From the NCBI GenBank assembly GCA_947166135.1, contig CAMVDB010000012.1, positions 1 through 39,291 on the forward strand: a DNA stretch of 39,291 nucleotides, given 5' to 3'. Below, in pieces: positions 1 to 8,102 of this stretch. Made by a program: the position numbers and the translations under genes. The notes beneath the pieces were generated by a model, which saw nothing but the letters and a program-made list of their open reading frames with translations, searched no databases and was not told the origin of the DNA. How positions within the stretch are numbered: the first letter of the stretch is position 1; each line of letters begins with the position of its first letter. This DNA is from an uncultured Clostridia bacterium (lineage in GTDB: Bacteria > Bacillota > Clostridia > Oscillospirales > Acutalibacteraceae).

Positions 1-1162
1 TGTAATCCCAGTCGCCGAGGGCGCGGAAGTCGTCGTTGCGGTCGCCGAACCAGCCGTCATCCATGACGAACAGCTCGACGCCGAGATCCTTGCCGGCTTT
101 CGCGAGGGAGACGAGACTGCCCTCGGAGATATTGAAGTAGGAGGCTTCCCAGGAGTTGAGCAGGATGGGGCGCTCCTTCTGCGCCCACTCGCCGCGCAGG
201 ATGTGCTCGCGGACGAAGCGGTGCATGTTGCGGGTCTGACCGCCGAAGCCCAGCTCCGTATAGGTCATGACCGCTTCGGGCGTTTCAAGGCTTTCGCCCT
301 CTTCCAGCAGCCAGCGGAAGCCGAAGGGGTTGACGCCCTGTACCACGCGGGTCTTGAAGAAGGCGCTGACTTCTGCGGAGGCGTAGTGGTTGCCGCTGTA
401 GATGAGGTTGAAGCCGTAGACGGCGCCGATATCCTCGCTCGCGTCGGGACGGTGGAGCATGAAGAAGGGATTCGTGCGGTTGGAGGAACAGCCGACACGG
501 CTCTCGATGATGTATTTGCCGCGATTGGGGACGACGGTGGTCTTATCCATCTCGCGTGCCCACGCGCCGTGGAAGGCGGTGACAGCCCAGCCGTGATCGG
601 GCAGATCGAGCTGGTTCGAGAGCAGGCGCTCTACCTCAACAGGCTCCTTGCCGCCGTTGGTCAGCTTCGCGGAGCGCGTGATCACGTCGCAGTCGGGATA
701 AATGTAATAGTGAACCTCTAAGGTCAGCGCGTCGTCAGCGAGGGTTAGCGTGAGATGCTCGACCTTGCCGTCGGCGCTGTAGGAGCCGGGCAGGCTGTCG
801 AACGCGCGCTTTTCATCCGTGATCGTATAGCTCTTGTAGAGAAAATCGGTGGTACGCGATCCGTCCGCGCGGACGAGCTCGATGAACGGCTCGCGCACGT
901 CGCCGTGACCCACGCCGGAGCACTCCAGACAGATATCCTCCAGCGAGGTGGTGTTGTGCTCCTCGGAGTAGACGATCACGTTGCCGGGCTCGAACTCGCG
1001 CTTCTGGCGAAGGGCGAAGAGCTCGTCGAGCGACTCACCGTCGATGTAGGAGCCGTAGTAGAGGTGCTCGGGATGACCCGAAGGGGTGATCGCGATCGCA
1101 TACGCGGTATGATCGGTCTGCAGGAGGAAAGCGTCCTGCTCGCCGCTGAGTTTTTTAATCAC
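1..1162 (-). CDS. alpha-galactosidase, GH36 (N-terminal part; runs off the window)
   Basis: This is a cytoplasmic-type GH36 alpha-galactosidase that would remove terminal alpha-galactose from melibiose or raffinose-type sugars. About 387 codons are present: the N-terminal beta-sandwich domain and the entry into the catalytic barrel. Near residues 335-385 the family signature NSWEASYFN is followed by DDGWFGDRNDD. The catalytic aspartates lie beyond the edge and cannot be checked. It starts at GTG 1162, preceded by AGGTGA on the minus strand. No signal peptide is visible. It lies 13 bp downstream of the GPH symporter stop, so the two are almost certainly co-transcribed, pairing uptake with hydrolysis. 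The family call is very firm. Exact substrate is inferred. Confidence 0.93.
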   Translation of the reverse strand, partial: MIKKLSGEQDAFLLQTDHTAYAIAITPSGHPEHLYYGSYIDGESLDELFALRQKREFEPGNVIVYSEEHNTTSLEDICLECSGVGHGDVREPFIELVRADGSRTTDFLYKSYTITDEKRAFDSLPGSYSADGKVEHLTLTLADDALTLEVHYYIYPDCDVITRSAKLTNGGKEPVEVERLLSNQLDLPDHGWAVTAFHGAWAREMDKTTVVPNRGKYIIESRVGCSSNRTNPFFMLHRPDASEDIGAVYGFNLIYSGNHYASAEVSAFFKTRVVQGVNPFGFRWLLEEGESLETPEAVMTYTELGFGGQTRNMHRFVREHILRGEWAQKERPILLNSWEASYFNISEGSLVSLAKAGKDLGVELFVMDDGWFGDRNDDFRALGDWDY

Positions 1163-1175
1163 TTATATCACCTGA

Positions 1176-2594
1176 TCATTTCTTGTTTTTCTTCTCGATG
1201 GTCGCCATGATCTTCTTCTCATTGTAGAAGCTCAGGATGATGGCACCGAGGGTGCAGAACGCGACCGCGACCCATCCGACGATGGTCATGCCGGTGACGG
1301 AGGCGGTGATGTCGTTGCTGTTGGTGTTCTGGGTGGTGCCGATGATTGCAAGAGAGGTGAAGACGAGCATCGCGAGAGACTGGCCGAACTTCATGGCGAA
1401 GGTACGCGCCGCAAAGAACATGCCCTCGCGGTTCTCGCCGGTCTCGATACCGTCAGCCTCGGCTACGTCAGCGACGATAGACTGAGGAATGATGCCGAGC
1501 AGCGCCATCGGGAATGCCGCGATCACGCAGATCAGGATACCGAAGATCATACCGGGGATGGAGCTGTTGCCGTGCTCAGCGGTACCGAGGATACCGATCA
1601 GCGCCGCGATGACGTAGGCGAGCGCAAGACCGAGGAAGCCTGCGATGACCAGCTTCTTCTTACCGAACTTCTTGACCATCTTGGATACGAAGGGATAGAA
1701 GCACGCCGAAAGTACGGTCATGCCGCCGAGGAAGTACATGGTGAATGCCTCGCTGATATTCATGGAGACTTTGACGAAGAACGGCAGACCCGTCTGGAAG
1801 AGGGTCAGACCGACCCAGTACATGATGTCGGAGCCGACGAATGTACGGAAGCTCTTGTTCTTAAAGGTAGCGCCCAGCGACTTGAGCATATTGACATTGG
1901 AGGGCTTGGTATCGACGAATTCCTTCTCCTTGAGGCAGAAGGTGGGGATCAGCATGCAAATGCAGGAGATGACCGCCAGCACGATGAAGCAGATGCGGTA
2001 GCTCCACGCAAAGCCCACGCTGCCGCGCAGGAAGCCTGCGAAAACGAAGGGGGTGTAGGCGAGCATCGTGCCCGCGAAGAAGGTCAGCGAGATCGCGGTA
2101 GAGATATACATACGGTCGTCCTGAGTCTTGCCGAATTCGGAGATCAGCGCGTTATAGGGTGTGCAGTACATGGTCATGAACAGGTAGAACAGGACGATGA
2201 ATACCGAGATCCACGCGATGTTCCAGCCGCTGATCATGTTTACGGGAGCACAGAACAGCAGAACGGTCACGACAGAAAGCGGGATCGCCGCGTACTGCAT
2301 GAAGGGGATACGTCTGCCGCGCTTGTTGGTGCTACGGTCGGACAACGAGGCGATCCACGGGTCGGTCACCGCGTCGAATACACGCGACAGCGCGGTGATC
2401 AGTCCCAACACAGTCAAGAAGCCGCCGATCACAAGACCGGGGGTGATGTACTGGATCGCGCCGTTCTCACTGATATCCGCCTGCGTCGGCAGATAGAAGG
2501 TGACGAACCACGCGCTGATGATGCCGCTGAGGGTCGACCATCCGAGCTGACCGACAGCGAAGATTCTCATTTGTTTCTTGGTTAAGCGTTTCAT
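1176..2594 (-). CDS. GPH-family sugar:cation symporter (MelB-like MFS)
   Basis: This 472-residue, roughly 12-helix transporter belongs to the glycoside-pentoside-hexuronide family, which takes up sugars with Na+ or H+. The diagnostic stretch is RVFDAVTDPW at residues 71-80, followed by a basic loop (KRGRR). Asp74 and Asp78 match the cation-site aspartates of MelB. A longer reading upstream exists, but ATG 2594 has a GGAGGA site at the right distance and the N-terminus then matches the family. It is placed directly before the GH36 gene, so the likely substrate is an alpha-galactoside such as melibiose or raffinose. The family is clear. The substrate is inferred from the neighbour. Confidence 0.93.
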   Translation of the reverse strand: MKRLTKKQMRIFAVGQLGWSTLSGIISAWFVTFYLPTQADISENGAIQYITPGLVIGGFLTVLGLITALSRVFDAVTDPWIASLSDRSTNKRGRRIPFMQYAAIPLSVVTVLLFCAPVNMISGWNIAWISVFIVLFYLFMTMYCTPYNALISEFGKTQDDRMYISTAISLTFFAGTMLAYTPFVFAGFLRGSVGFAWSYRICFIVLAVISCICMLIPTFCLKEKEFVDTKPSNVNMLKSLGATFKNKSFRTFVGSDIMYWVGLTLFQTGLPFFVKVSMNISEAFTMYFLGGMTVLSACFYPFVSKMVKKFGKKKLVIAGFLGLALAYVIAALIGILGTAEHGNSSIPGMIFGILICVIAAFPMALLGIIPQSIVADVAEADGIETGENREGMFFAARTFAMKFGQSLAMLVFTSLAIIGTTQNTNSNDITASVTGMTIVGWVAVAFCTLGAIILSFYNEKKIMATIEKKNKK

Positions 2595-2639
2595 GTTTTT
2601 CCTCCGAAAAATGATTTTGCTGTTTCTGCGGAACTGCCG

Positions 2640-2667
2640 CATATAGTGTTTGTTATTACGAGGACAA
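2640..2667 (-). promoter_or_regulatory. possible sigma-A promoter for the GPH symporter and GH36 genes
   Basis: Reading the minus strand, TTGTCC is followed after 16 nt by TATATG, with the first start codon 46 nt further on. Both boxes deviate from consensus. The genes could instead be read through from the upstream GT-like gene, since no terminator is obvious between them. Confidence 0.35.
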
Positions 2668-2747
2668 GGGGAGAACCGTTTCCGGCGAGGAAGCCGATAA
2701 AAAGGTCAAATTCCTGCCCTTACCATGAGCGGCAATACGCCGATCGT

Positions 2748-4214
2748 TTACTGATTCTTCTTATTCATGGCGAGCTTGACTACCTCGTAGGCGCCGTCGT
2801 AGAGACCCGCGATTTTGTTCGCCTTGATACGGTCGCACATGTACTTTAAGGTGTCCTCCTCCTCGAGGAAGAGCTTCACCATCTGCAAGGTGTGCGGGAT
2901 ATCCTCACACTCGAGCGTGCCGTCGCCCATCTCGGCGGAGTGGATCGCGCCCCACTTCTCATGGCCGCCGATACGCTTCAGGAACAGCTTCGGAACGGGA
3001 TAGAACGCAAGCTCTGAGGGCTTGGTCAGCAGGACGTCACAGGAGCGCATAAGGAGGTTCGTGCAGTATACCGCCTCAAAGATGTTCTCATGCCAGAAGG
3101 CGTGTACGCCCTCGACAGCGCTGTCGAGCGCCTCCTGAGCGAAGCGGTTGGTGTCGTCCCAGTCGTTGAAGTGGGTGGTGGAGAGCGCCTCGAGACCGCT
3201 GATCTCGCCGACCAGCTCATCCCATACCGCGCGGTAGTCGCCGACGTTGACATACAGCGCCGCCTTCTTCGCCTTGACGGCGGGGAGCAGATACTTGATG
3301 ACCGCGGCGAACAGCTCGCGCTGAGCACCCGCGCCGCCGATGGTCAACAGGAAGCGCATCGGTTCGCCGTTCTTCTTGCGGTTCATGCGCGCGTCGCAGT
3401 CGCGCTCGATATTCGCGACCAGCTCGTGGTCGATATAGTGTCCGGTATAGACCAGATCCCCGGCGGGCATGGGGTTGAGGATCTCTTTCTTTTTAAAGCC
3501 GTTGAGGATACGGTAGCCCATATAGCTCTGGTGGGTCTGGATAGTGTGGGTCGCGCCCTCCGCGAGGTGCAGCGCCATCGGCCAGTTATCGGGGATCGCG
3601 TTGACGACGTACTTCATCCCCGCGTGGATCGCCGCCTGAGCCGGCCATACGTGGGTACCGATCAGCGGGATATCCTTCGGGACGCTGTGGAACACCGGCG
3701 CCATCAGCTCGGCGTTCTTCTGGTCGGCGGCATTGTAGGAAAGCTGACGGAAGCCTTCGTAGTTCATCGGCTCCCATACGAGCTTGTTGAAGAGCTTGAT
3801 CTTCTGGCTCAGGCGTGAGCCGAGACTGTACAGATCGTTCTGCGCACTGATGACCTTGGTGCAGGTGGTGTCCTTGTAGGAGTTGAGGTCCATCCAGTAG
3901 GGGGTGTAGCCCAACGCGTGAGCGGCGGACGCCATGGCGATGGAGATACGGTAGTGACCGAAGCCCATACGGATGTTGCCGACGATGATGCCTTTCTCGG
4001 TATCGAAGGGGATCTCGCTCTCGCCCTCATTGACGCGGATATCCATAACGCCTAAGGGCGCATGCAGGGTCGCGTTCTCAACGACCTTAGCGGCGTAGGG
4101 CTTCTTGCTGTCGTCGCCGTATTTTTTCAGATATTTCTTTTTGCTCTGGAGCGCCTTTTTGTAGTCCTTTGCGCTCATTTGGTTGCCGAAGATGATCTTG
4201 CTTTTTTCTGCCAT
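2748..4214 (-). CDS. GT-B-like glycosyltransferase-fold protein of unknown function
   Basis: This 488-residue soluble protein has no named function that I recognise. Its layout resembles two-domain GT-B enzymes such as MurG and MGDG synthase. There is a glycine-rich acceptor-type loop GFGHYR at residues 84-89, an inter-domain segment, a second Rossmann-type start IGGAGAQ at 292-298, and a nucleotide-sugar-like LTKPSELAFYPVPK at 396-409. The first 40 residues are strongly basic (KKKYLKKYG), which could help it sit on membranes or anionic polymers. ATG 4214 follows a GAGGAGG site. It lies upstream of the GPH symporter and GH36 on the same strand, so it may share their operon. The fold is inferred from motifs only. 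Donor and acceptor are unknown. Confidence 0.6.
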   Translation of the reverse strand: MAEKSKIIFGNQMSAKDYKKALQSKKKYLKKYGDDSKKPYAAKVVENATLHAPLGVMDIRVNEGESEIPFDTEKGIIVGNIRMGFGHYRISIAMASAAHALGYTPYWMDLNSYKDTTCTKVISAQNDLYSLGSRLSQKIKLFNKLVWEPMNYEGFRQLSYNAADQKNAELMAPVFHSVPKDIPLIGTHVWPAQAAIHAGMKYVVNAIPDNWPMALHLAEGATHTIQTHQSYMGYRILNGFKKKEILNPMPAGDLVYTGHYIDHELVANIERDCDARMNRKKNGEPMRFLLTIGGAGAQRELFAAVIKYLLPAVKAKKAALYVNVGDYRAVWDELVGEISGLEALSTTHFNDWDDTNRFAQEALDSAVEGVHAFWHENIFEAVYCTNLLMRSCDVLLTKPSELAFYPVPKLFLKRIGGHEKWGAIHSAEMGDGTLECEDIPHTLQMVKLFLEEEDTLKYMCDRIKANKIAGLYDGAYEVVKLAMNKKNQ

Positions 4215-4330
4215 ATTGCTGCCTCCTCGCAGATGGGGAAAGAGAAAATCAGGGCGGAAACTTTCACACTTTCATTCGTTAATGTGTGAAAAACGCACGG
4301 ATTTCTCCATTGAAATTTTATACATATTAA

Positions 4331-4359
4331 ATAATAACACAGAAGGTCGAAAAAGACAA
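4331..4359 (-). promoter_or_regulatory. sigma-A promoter of the GT-like gene
   Basis: On the minus strand TTGTCT is separated by exactly 17 nt from TATTAT. Transcription would start near 4324, leaving a leader of about 110 nt before ATG 4214. Confidence 0.6.
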
Positions 4360-4519
4360 TTCGCTTTATGGATAGTTTTTAGCGGCTTTTCTATTCATAA
4401 TACACAAAAGATGCGTGAATCCCGGTGCGCCATACTTCGTCGACGGATGAATTATCTGCGCAATTCGGTCGCTGCCTGAGATAGCTGTATCCTGCCGGGC
4501 TTGATGTTGTACTGTCACA

Positions 4520-4548
4520 TTGACTTTCCCCTTCTCATAGAGTATAAT
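4520..4548 (+). promoter_or_regulatory. sigma-A promoter of bioY
   Basis: TTGACT and a perfect TATAAT are separated by 17 nt, about 35 nt upstream of the bioY start. Confidence 0.8.
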
Positions 4549-4581
4549 TACTATTGATAATTTGGAAAGAGGTATGTGTTT

Positions 4582-5136
4582 ATGTCTGCAAATTCCCATG
4601 ACAGCAACAAGCCGCGCACAGCGGTCAAGGATATGGTCTTTACCGCCATGTTCGCCGCGCTGATCGCGGTATGCTCGATCATCAGTATCCCCATCGGCGA
4701 GGTTCCCGTCACCCTCCAGACCTTTGCCGTTTGTCTGACCGCCGCGATGCTCGGATGGAAGCGCGGAACGCTCGCTGTTTTCATCTACATCCTGCTCGGT
4801 GCGATCGGCGTGCCCGTATTCGCCGGAATGTCCGGCGGTATCGGGATCCTTGCGGGTCCGACCGGCGGCTATATCATCGGCTTCATCCTCACCTCCCTGA
4901 TCGTCGGCTTCGCGGCTGACCGCCGGGGTCGTAAGGCGCTCCCGCTCGCGATCGCGATGGTCGCGGGTGTACTCGCGTGTTATGTGACGGGTACGATCTG
5001 GTTCATGGTCGTGACCGGCATGGGACTTGTCGAATCCCTCATGCTCTGCGTGGTACCGTTTCTCCTCTTTGATGCGGCGAAGATCGCGCTTGCGGTGCTT
5101 CTGTCGAACCGCCTGTCGAAGGTCGTCAACCTGTGA
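4582..5136 (+). CDS. bioY: biotin transporter BioY (ECF S component)
   Basis: This is a 184-residue integral membrane protein of about six helices. BioY is the biotin-binding S component of energy-coupling-factor transporters. It works alone or with a shared EcfA-EcfA'-EcfT module, which is not in this window. Family hallmarks are the IPIGEVPVTLQTF stretch near residue 37 and GPTGGYIIGF near residue 93. I chose ATG 4582 because an AAGAGG site ends 9 nt before it. The in-frame GTG at 4576 is only 3 nt from that site. No biotin synthesis genes are nearby, which fits scavenging. It overlaps the next gene by 4 bp. Confidence 0.95.
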   Translation: MSANSHDSNKPRTAVKDMVFTAMFAALIAVCSIISIPIGEVPVTLQTFAVCLTAAMLGWKRGTLAVFIYILLGAIGVPVFAGMSGGIGILAGPTGGYIIGFILTSLIVGFAADRRGRKALPLAIAMVAGVLACYVTGTIWFMVVTGMGLVESLMLCVVPFLLFDAAKIALAVLLSNRLSKVVNL

Positions 5137-5510
5137 GTGAGTTGAAGCTGCGCCCTCATCACGTGTTGTGTATGCTATTTTATGAGGGTAAGGGGTATAA
5201 TGAGGACTTTGTCCGGAATATGGATGAAGTATGCGGCGTGCCGGTCGACGACCTGCGCGTCTTTTTGACCGGGGGCTGTGATGAGATCTGCGCCGCCTGT
5301 CCCCACAGGCTCGGTGACCGTTGCGATCATGATGAGAAGGTCTCGGCGATCGACTGCCGAACGCTGGAGCAGCTGGGACTGACCGTCCCCGCGGAAATCG
5401 ATTGGCGGGAGCTGTCGGCGCTCGCGCACGAGCGGATCATCCGCGCGGGGAAGCTGCGTGAGGTCTGCCGCGACTGTCAGTGGATAACGATTTGTGATAA
5501 AGAGAGCTGA
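5133..5510 (+). CDS. DUF1284 domain protein, cysteine-rich
   Basis: This 125-residue soluble protein matches the DUF1284 family, with its N-terminal LRPHHVLCMLFYEGKGY signature at residues 6-22. It carries ten cysteines, including C49, C53, C56 and C64 in the middle and C112, C115 and C121 at the end. The spacing suggests a metal or iron-sulfur cluster, but this has not been shown for the family to my knowledge. The GTG start at 5133 overlaps the bioY TGA (GTGA), so translation is probably coupled. mntP follows 6 bp after its stop. Function is unknown; the operon links it to membrane import and export of small nutrients. Confidence 0.85.
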   Translation: MSELKLRPHHVLCMLFYEGKGYNEDFVRNMDEVCGVPVDDLRVFLTGGCDEICAACPHRLGDRCDHDEKVSAIDCRTLEQLGLTVPAEIDWRELSALAHERIIRAGKLREVCRDCQWITICDKES

Positions 5511-5516
5511 TTAACC

Positions 5517-6089
5517 ATGTGGTTATTCGTCTTCAACTCAATATTGCTCGGCGTAGGACTGGCGATGGACGCCTTCTCGGTATCGATCGCGAACGGACTC
5601 TCCGAGCCCCGGATGCGCCCCGTGAAGAGCGCCGCCGTAGCGTGCACCTACAGCGTGTTCCAGTTCATGATGCCGATGCTCGGGTGGCTTATGGTGCGCA
5701 CGGTAGTTTCCTGGTTCGGGGTCATCGAGCGTTTCGTGCCGTATATCGCGCTGATCCTGCTCCTGTACATCGGGATCAAGATGATCGTTGACTGTCTTAG
5801 AGGCGGGGAAGAGGAGACTCGCCGCCTGACCGTGGGTGTTCTTTTGGTGCAGGGAGTGGCGACTTCGATCGACGCGTTGTCGGTAGGCTTCACCATCGCC
5901 GCATACGAGCTGCCCATGGCGCTGCTCGCCTCGCTGATCATCGGCGCCGTGACCTTCGCGATCTGTTCGGTGGGGCTGTGGATCGGCAGGCGCTTCGGCG
6001 GTATCTTCAAGCACGCCGAGGCGGTCGGCGGCGTTATCCTCATCATCATCGGAATCGAGATCTTCGTGAAAAACGTATTTTTCGGATAA
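5517..6089 (+). CDS. mntP: manganese efflux pump MntP
   Basis: This 190-residue, six-helix membrane protein is of the MntP (YebN) family, which exports Mn2+. The two internally related halves are visible. Each has an acidic membrane motif, MDAFSVSIANG at residues 17-27 and SIDALSVGFT near 117-126, as in the family. It is third in the bioY operon, with a GAGAG-type ribosome site 10 nt upstream. Many mntP genes have their own Mn-sensing yybP-ykoY leader. There is none here because the gene lies 6 bp behind its neighbour. A strong terminator follows. Confidence 0.95.
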   Translation: MWLFVFNSILLGVGLAMDAFSVSIANGLSEPRMRPVKSAAVACTYSVFQFMMPMLGWLMVRTVVSWFGVIERFVPYIALILLLYIGIKMIVDCLRGGEEETRRLTVGVLLVQGVATSIDALSVGFTIAAYELPMALLASLIIGAVTFAICSVGLWIGRRFGGIFKHAEAVGGVILIIIGIEIFVKNVFFG

Positions 6090-6120
6090 CCGTTCTGTTT
6101 ATTCAGGGCGGTTCTTTTTT
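6088..6120 (+). terminator. intrinsic terminator of the bioY-mntP unit
   Basis: A 10-bp stem with two G-U pairs (AACCGTTCTG against CAGGGCGGTT) and a 6-nt loop is followed by CTTTTTT. It begins inside the mntP stop codon. Confidence 0.85.
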
Positions 6121-6126
6121 GCCTTG

Positions 6127-6155
6127 TTGACAGCCCTGCGCCTGTGTGATAATAT
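6127..6155 (+). promoter_or_regulatory. sigma-A promoter of the surface-polymer operon
   Basis: A perfect TTGACA is followed after 17 nt by TAATAT. A better TATAAT lies 3 nt further, at an unusual 20-nt spacing, so the exact -10 box is uncertain. Confidence 0.55.
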
Positions 6156-6213
6156 AATGATGTATGACTATATCCTCTTGTCACGAACAGGATAAGGAAA
6201 GGAAATTTCAGCT

Positions 6214-6954
6214 ATGATCACTGCGATGTTATTTGCCGGCGGTAAGGGCGCGCGGATGAAGTCCGTCGACCTGCCCAAGCAGTTTTTAGAGGTCGGCGGC
6301 AAGCCGATCATCATCCACACCATGGAACACTTCGCCTATCATCCTCAGGTCGACCATATCGTCGTCGCCTGTAAGGAGGACTGGATCGATTACCTCGAGG
6401 AGCTGATCGAGAAGTTCAACGTCCCCAAGGTCAAGTCCATCGTCCCCGGCGGCGCGAACGGCTTCGATTCTATTCACAACGGTGTCGTCGCGACCCACGA
6501 GTTCTCCCGCAATCCCGAGGATCTGATCCTGATCTGCGACGGCGTGCGTCCGATGCTCTCCGAGAAGCTGATCTCCGACTGTATCAGCCACACCAAGGAG
6601 CATAAGACCGCCGTACCTGTCACCCCGTCTATCGACAGCCTGCTCTACAGCGAGGACGGCGAGACCTGCGGCAAGAGCTACCAGCGCTCAACCATGTATA
6701 TTACCCAGGCGCCGCAGGGCTACACCATGGAGCGCATTCTCTGGGCGCACGATCAGGCGTACAAGCGCGGCATCCTCAACCCAGTATCCTCCAGCGAGCT
6801 GTTCATCGAGCTGGGCGAGAAGGTACATATCTTCCTCGGCGAACGCTTCAACATCAAGGTCACGACCCCGGAGGATCTGACCGCCCTGCGTTCCCAGTAT
6901 TACTATGAGAATTATAAGAAATTTGCGAAGGAGGAACTGAAATATGGCTTATAA
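6214..6954 (+). CDS. IspD/TarI-family cytidylyltransferase (probably makes a CDP-polyol)
   Basis: This is a 246-residue nucleotidyltransferase. The CTP-binding loop AGGKGARMK at residues 8-16 with PKQF at 21-24 is typical of IspD, TarI and LicC. CDGVRP at 108-113 and KVTTPEDL near 214 complete the family pattern. The enzyme would join CTP to a sugar- or polyol-phosphate, releasing pyrophosphate. It sits 11 bp overlapping an epimerase/dehydrogenase and just before a CDP-glycerol glycerophosphotransferase, so a teichoic-acid-like role (TarI-like, CDP-ribitol or related) is more likely than isoprenoid synthesis by IspD. The ribosome site is AAGGAAAGGAAA. Family certain, substrate inferred. Confidence 0.9.
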   Translation: MITAMLFAGGKGARMKSVDLPKQFLEVGGKPIIIHTMEHFAYHPQVDHIVVACKEDWIDYLEELIEKFNVPKVKSIVPGGANGFDSIHNGVVATHEFSRNPEDLILICDGVRPMLSEKLISDCISHTKEHKTAVPVTPSIDSLLYSEDGETCGKSYQRSTMYITQAPQGYTMERILWAHDQAYKRGILNPVSSSELFIELGEKVHIFLGERFNIKVTTPEDLTALRSQYYYENYKKFAKEELKYGL

Positions 6955-8017
6955 GGTACAGGACTGCGTCAAAAAGAGCATATATACCAACCTGCTGGAT
7001 ATCGCAGAAGCCCCCATCTCATGGGACAAGCTCAGGGGCAAGACCCTGCTGCTGACCGGTGCGGGCGGCTTCATCGGCTACTATATGACCTGCGGCATCC
7101 TGCTGCGCAATGATCTCTACGGTGACAACATCAAGGTGCTGGCGCTGGAGCGTTTCGGCGACTTCGCGCGCAAGCGCTTCGGTCATCTTCTCGAGCGTGA
7201 CGACGTCGAGCTGATCGAGCAGGATATCACCGTTCCGATACAGGCGGAGCGTGCCGACTTCGTGATCCATGCCGCCTCTCAGGCGAGCAACATCGAGTTC
7301 GAGCGTGATCCCGTCGGTACCATCAGCGCGAACCTCGGCGGTACCGTCAACGCGCTGAATTACGCCAAGGACAGCGGCGCTGAGGCGGCGCTCGTCGTAT
7401 CATCCCTCAAGGTCTACGGCGCTCTGTATACGGGCAAGCCCTATATCGAGGAGGACGACACCGGCTACGTCGACTTTACCTCCTACAAGAGCTGTTATGC
7501 CGTCGGAAAGCGCGCCGCCGAGACCATCGCCGCGAGCTATATCAAGGAGTACGGCATGAACGTCCGTATCGTCCGCCCGAGCTATATTTTCGGTGCGAGC
7601 CGTCTGGATGACGACCGTGTATGGGCGCAGTTCATCGCGAATATCGTACGCGGTCAGGATATCCTCTTGAAGAGCAACGGCGCGACCAACCGCTCCTTCT
7701 GCTATGTGACCGATACCGTTACCGCTATGCTGCACGTTCTGCTCGACGGCGAGAACGGTGTGCCTTACAATATCAGTAACGAAGCCTCCAACACCACCAT
7801 CCGCGGTTTTGCGCAGGCGGCTTGCGAGGTGTTCCCCGAGCGTAATATGAAGCTCGCGTTCGCGAATCCCGAGGACGAGATCATGCCCGAGCCTTCGCCG
7901 AACGATCCGACCCCCGAGATCATGGATAACAAGCGTATCCGTTCGATCGGCTGGGAGCCGAAGGTCGACCTCAAGGAAGGCATCCGCCGCGCGGTAGCCA
8001 TTCTGGAGGAAGATTGA
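6944..8017 (+). CDS. NAD-dependent epimerase/dehydratase (extended SDR)
   Basis: This 357-residue extended short-chain dehydrogenase has the nucleotide-binding TGAGGFIG at residues 38-45. The catalytic pair is Y185 and K189 in YAVGK, with serines at 153-154. It overlaps the cytidylyltransferase by 11 bp, behind a GAAGGAGGAA site. Members next to TarI-like enzymes probably reduce or epimerise a sugar that becomes the CDP-linked polymer unit. Here it takes the position that the zinc-dependent TarJ reductase holds in ribitol clusters. The substrate cannot be read from sequence. UDP-sugar or CDP-sugar epimerase is the alternative. Confidence 0.9.
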   Translation: MAYKVQDCVKKSIYTNLLDIAEAPISWDKLRGKTLLLTGAGGFIGYYMTCGILLRNDLYGDNIKVLALERFGDFARKRFGHLLERDDVELIEQDITVPIQAERADFVIHAASQASNIEFERDPVGTISANLGGTVNALNYAKDSGAEAALVVSSLKVYGALYTGKPYIEEDDTGYVDFTSYKSCYAVGKRAAETIAASYIKEYGMNVRIVRPSYIFGASRLDDDRVWAQFIANIVRGQDILLKSNGATNRSFCYVTDTVTAMLHVLLDGENGVPYNISNEASNTTIRGFAQAACEVFPERNMKLAFANPEDEIMPEPSPNDPTPEIMDNKRIRSIGWEPKVDLKEGIRRAVAILEED

Positions 8018-8102
8018 TTTTTGCTGAACCGTTCCGACGGTTCATTCATTTGATTATCAGCGCCGCGCGGGTCAGCGATGCGGCGAATTCGGAGATGGTT
8101 GT

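Larger units (their letters stand above)
4215..4581. other. divergent intergenic region between the GT-like gene and bioY
   Basis: These 367 bases hold one promoter pointing each way (4331-4359 minus, 4520-4548 plus). The stretch from about 4365 to 4500 has mixed composition and small open frames on both strands, none with a ribosome site or recognisable product. I saw no BirA-type operator and no structured leader before bioY. Confidence 0.6.

Noticed and set aside
4549-4581. BirA-type operator upstream of bioY
   Set aside because: I looked for the paired GTTAAC/GTTTAC half-sites around the promoter and found none.
5490-5520. Manganese riboswitch (yybP-ykoY) upstream of mntP
   Set aside because: Only 6 bp separate mntP from the preceding gene, leaving no room for a leader.
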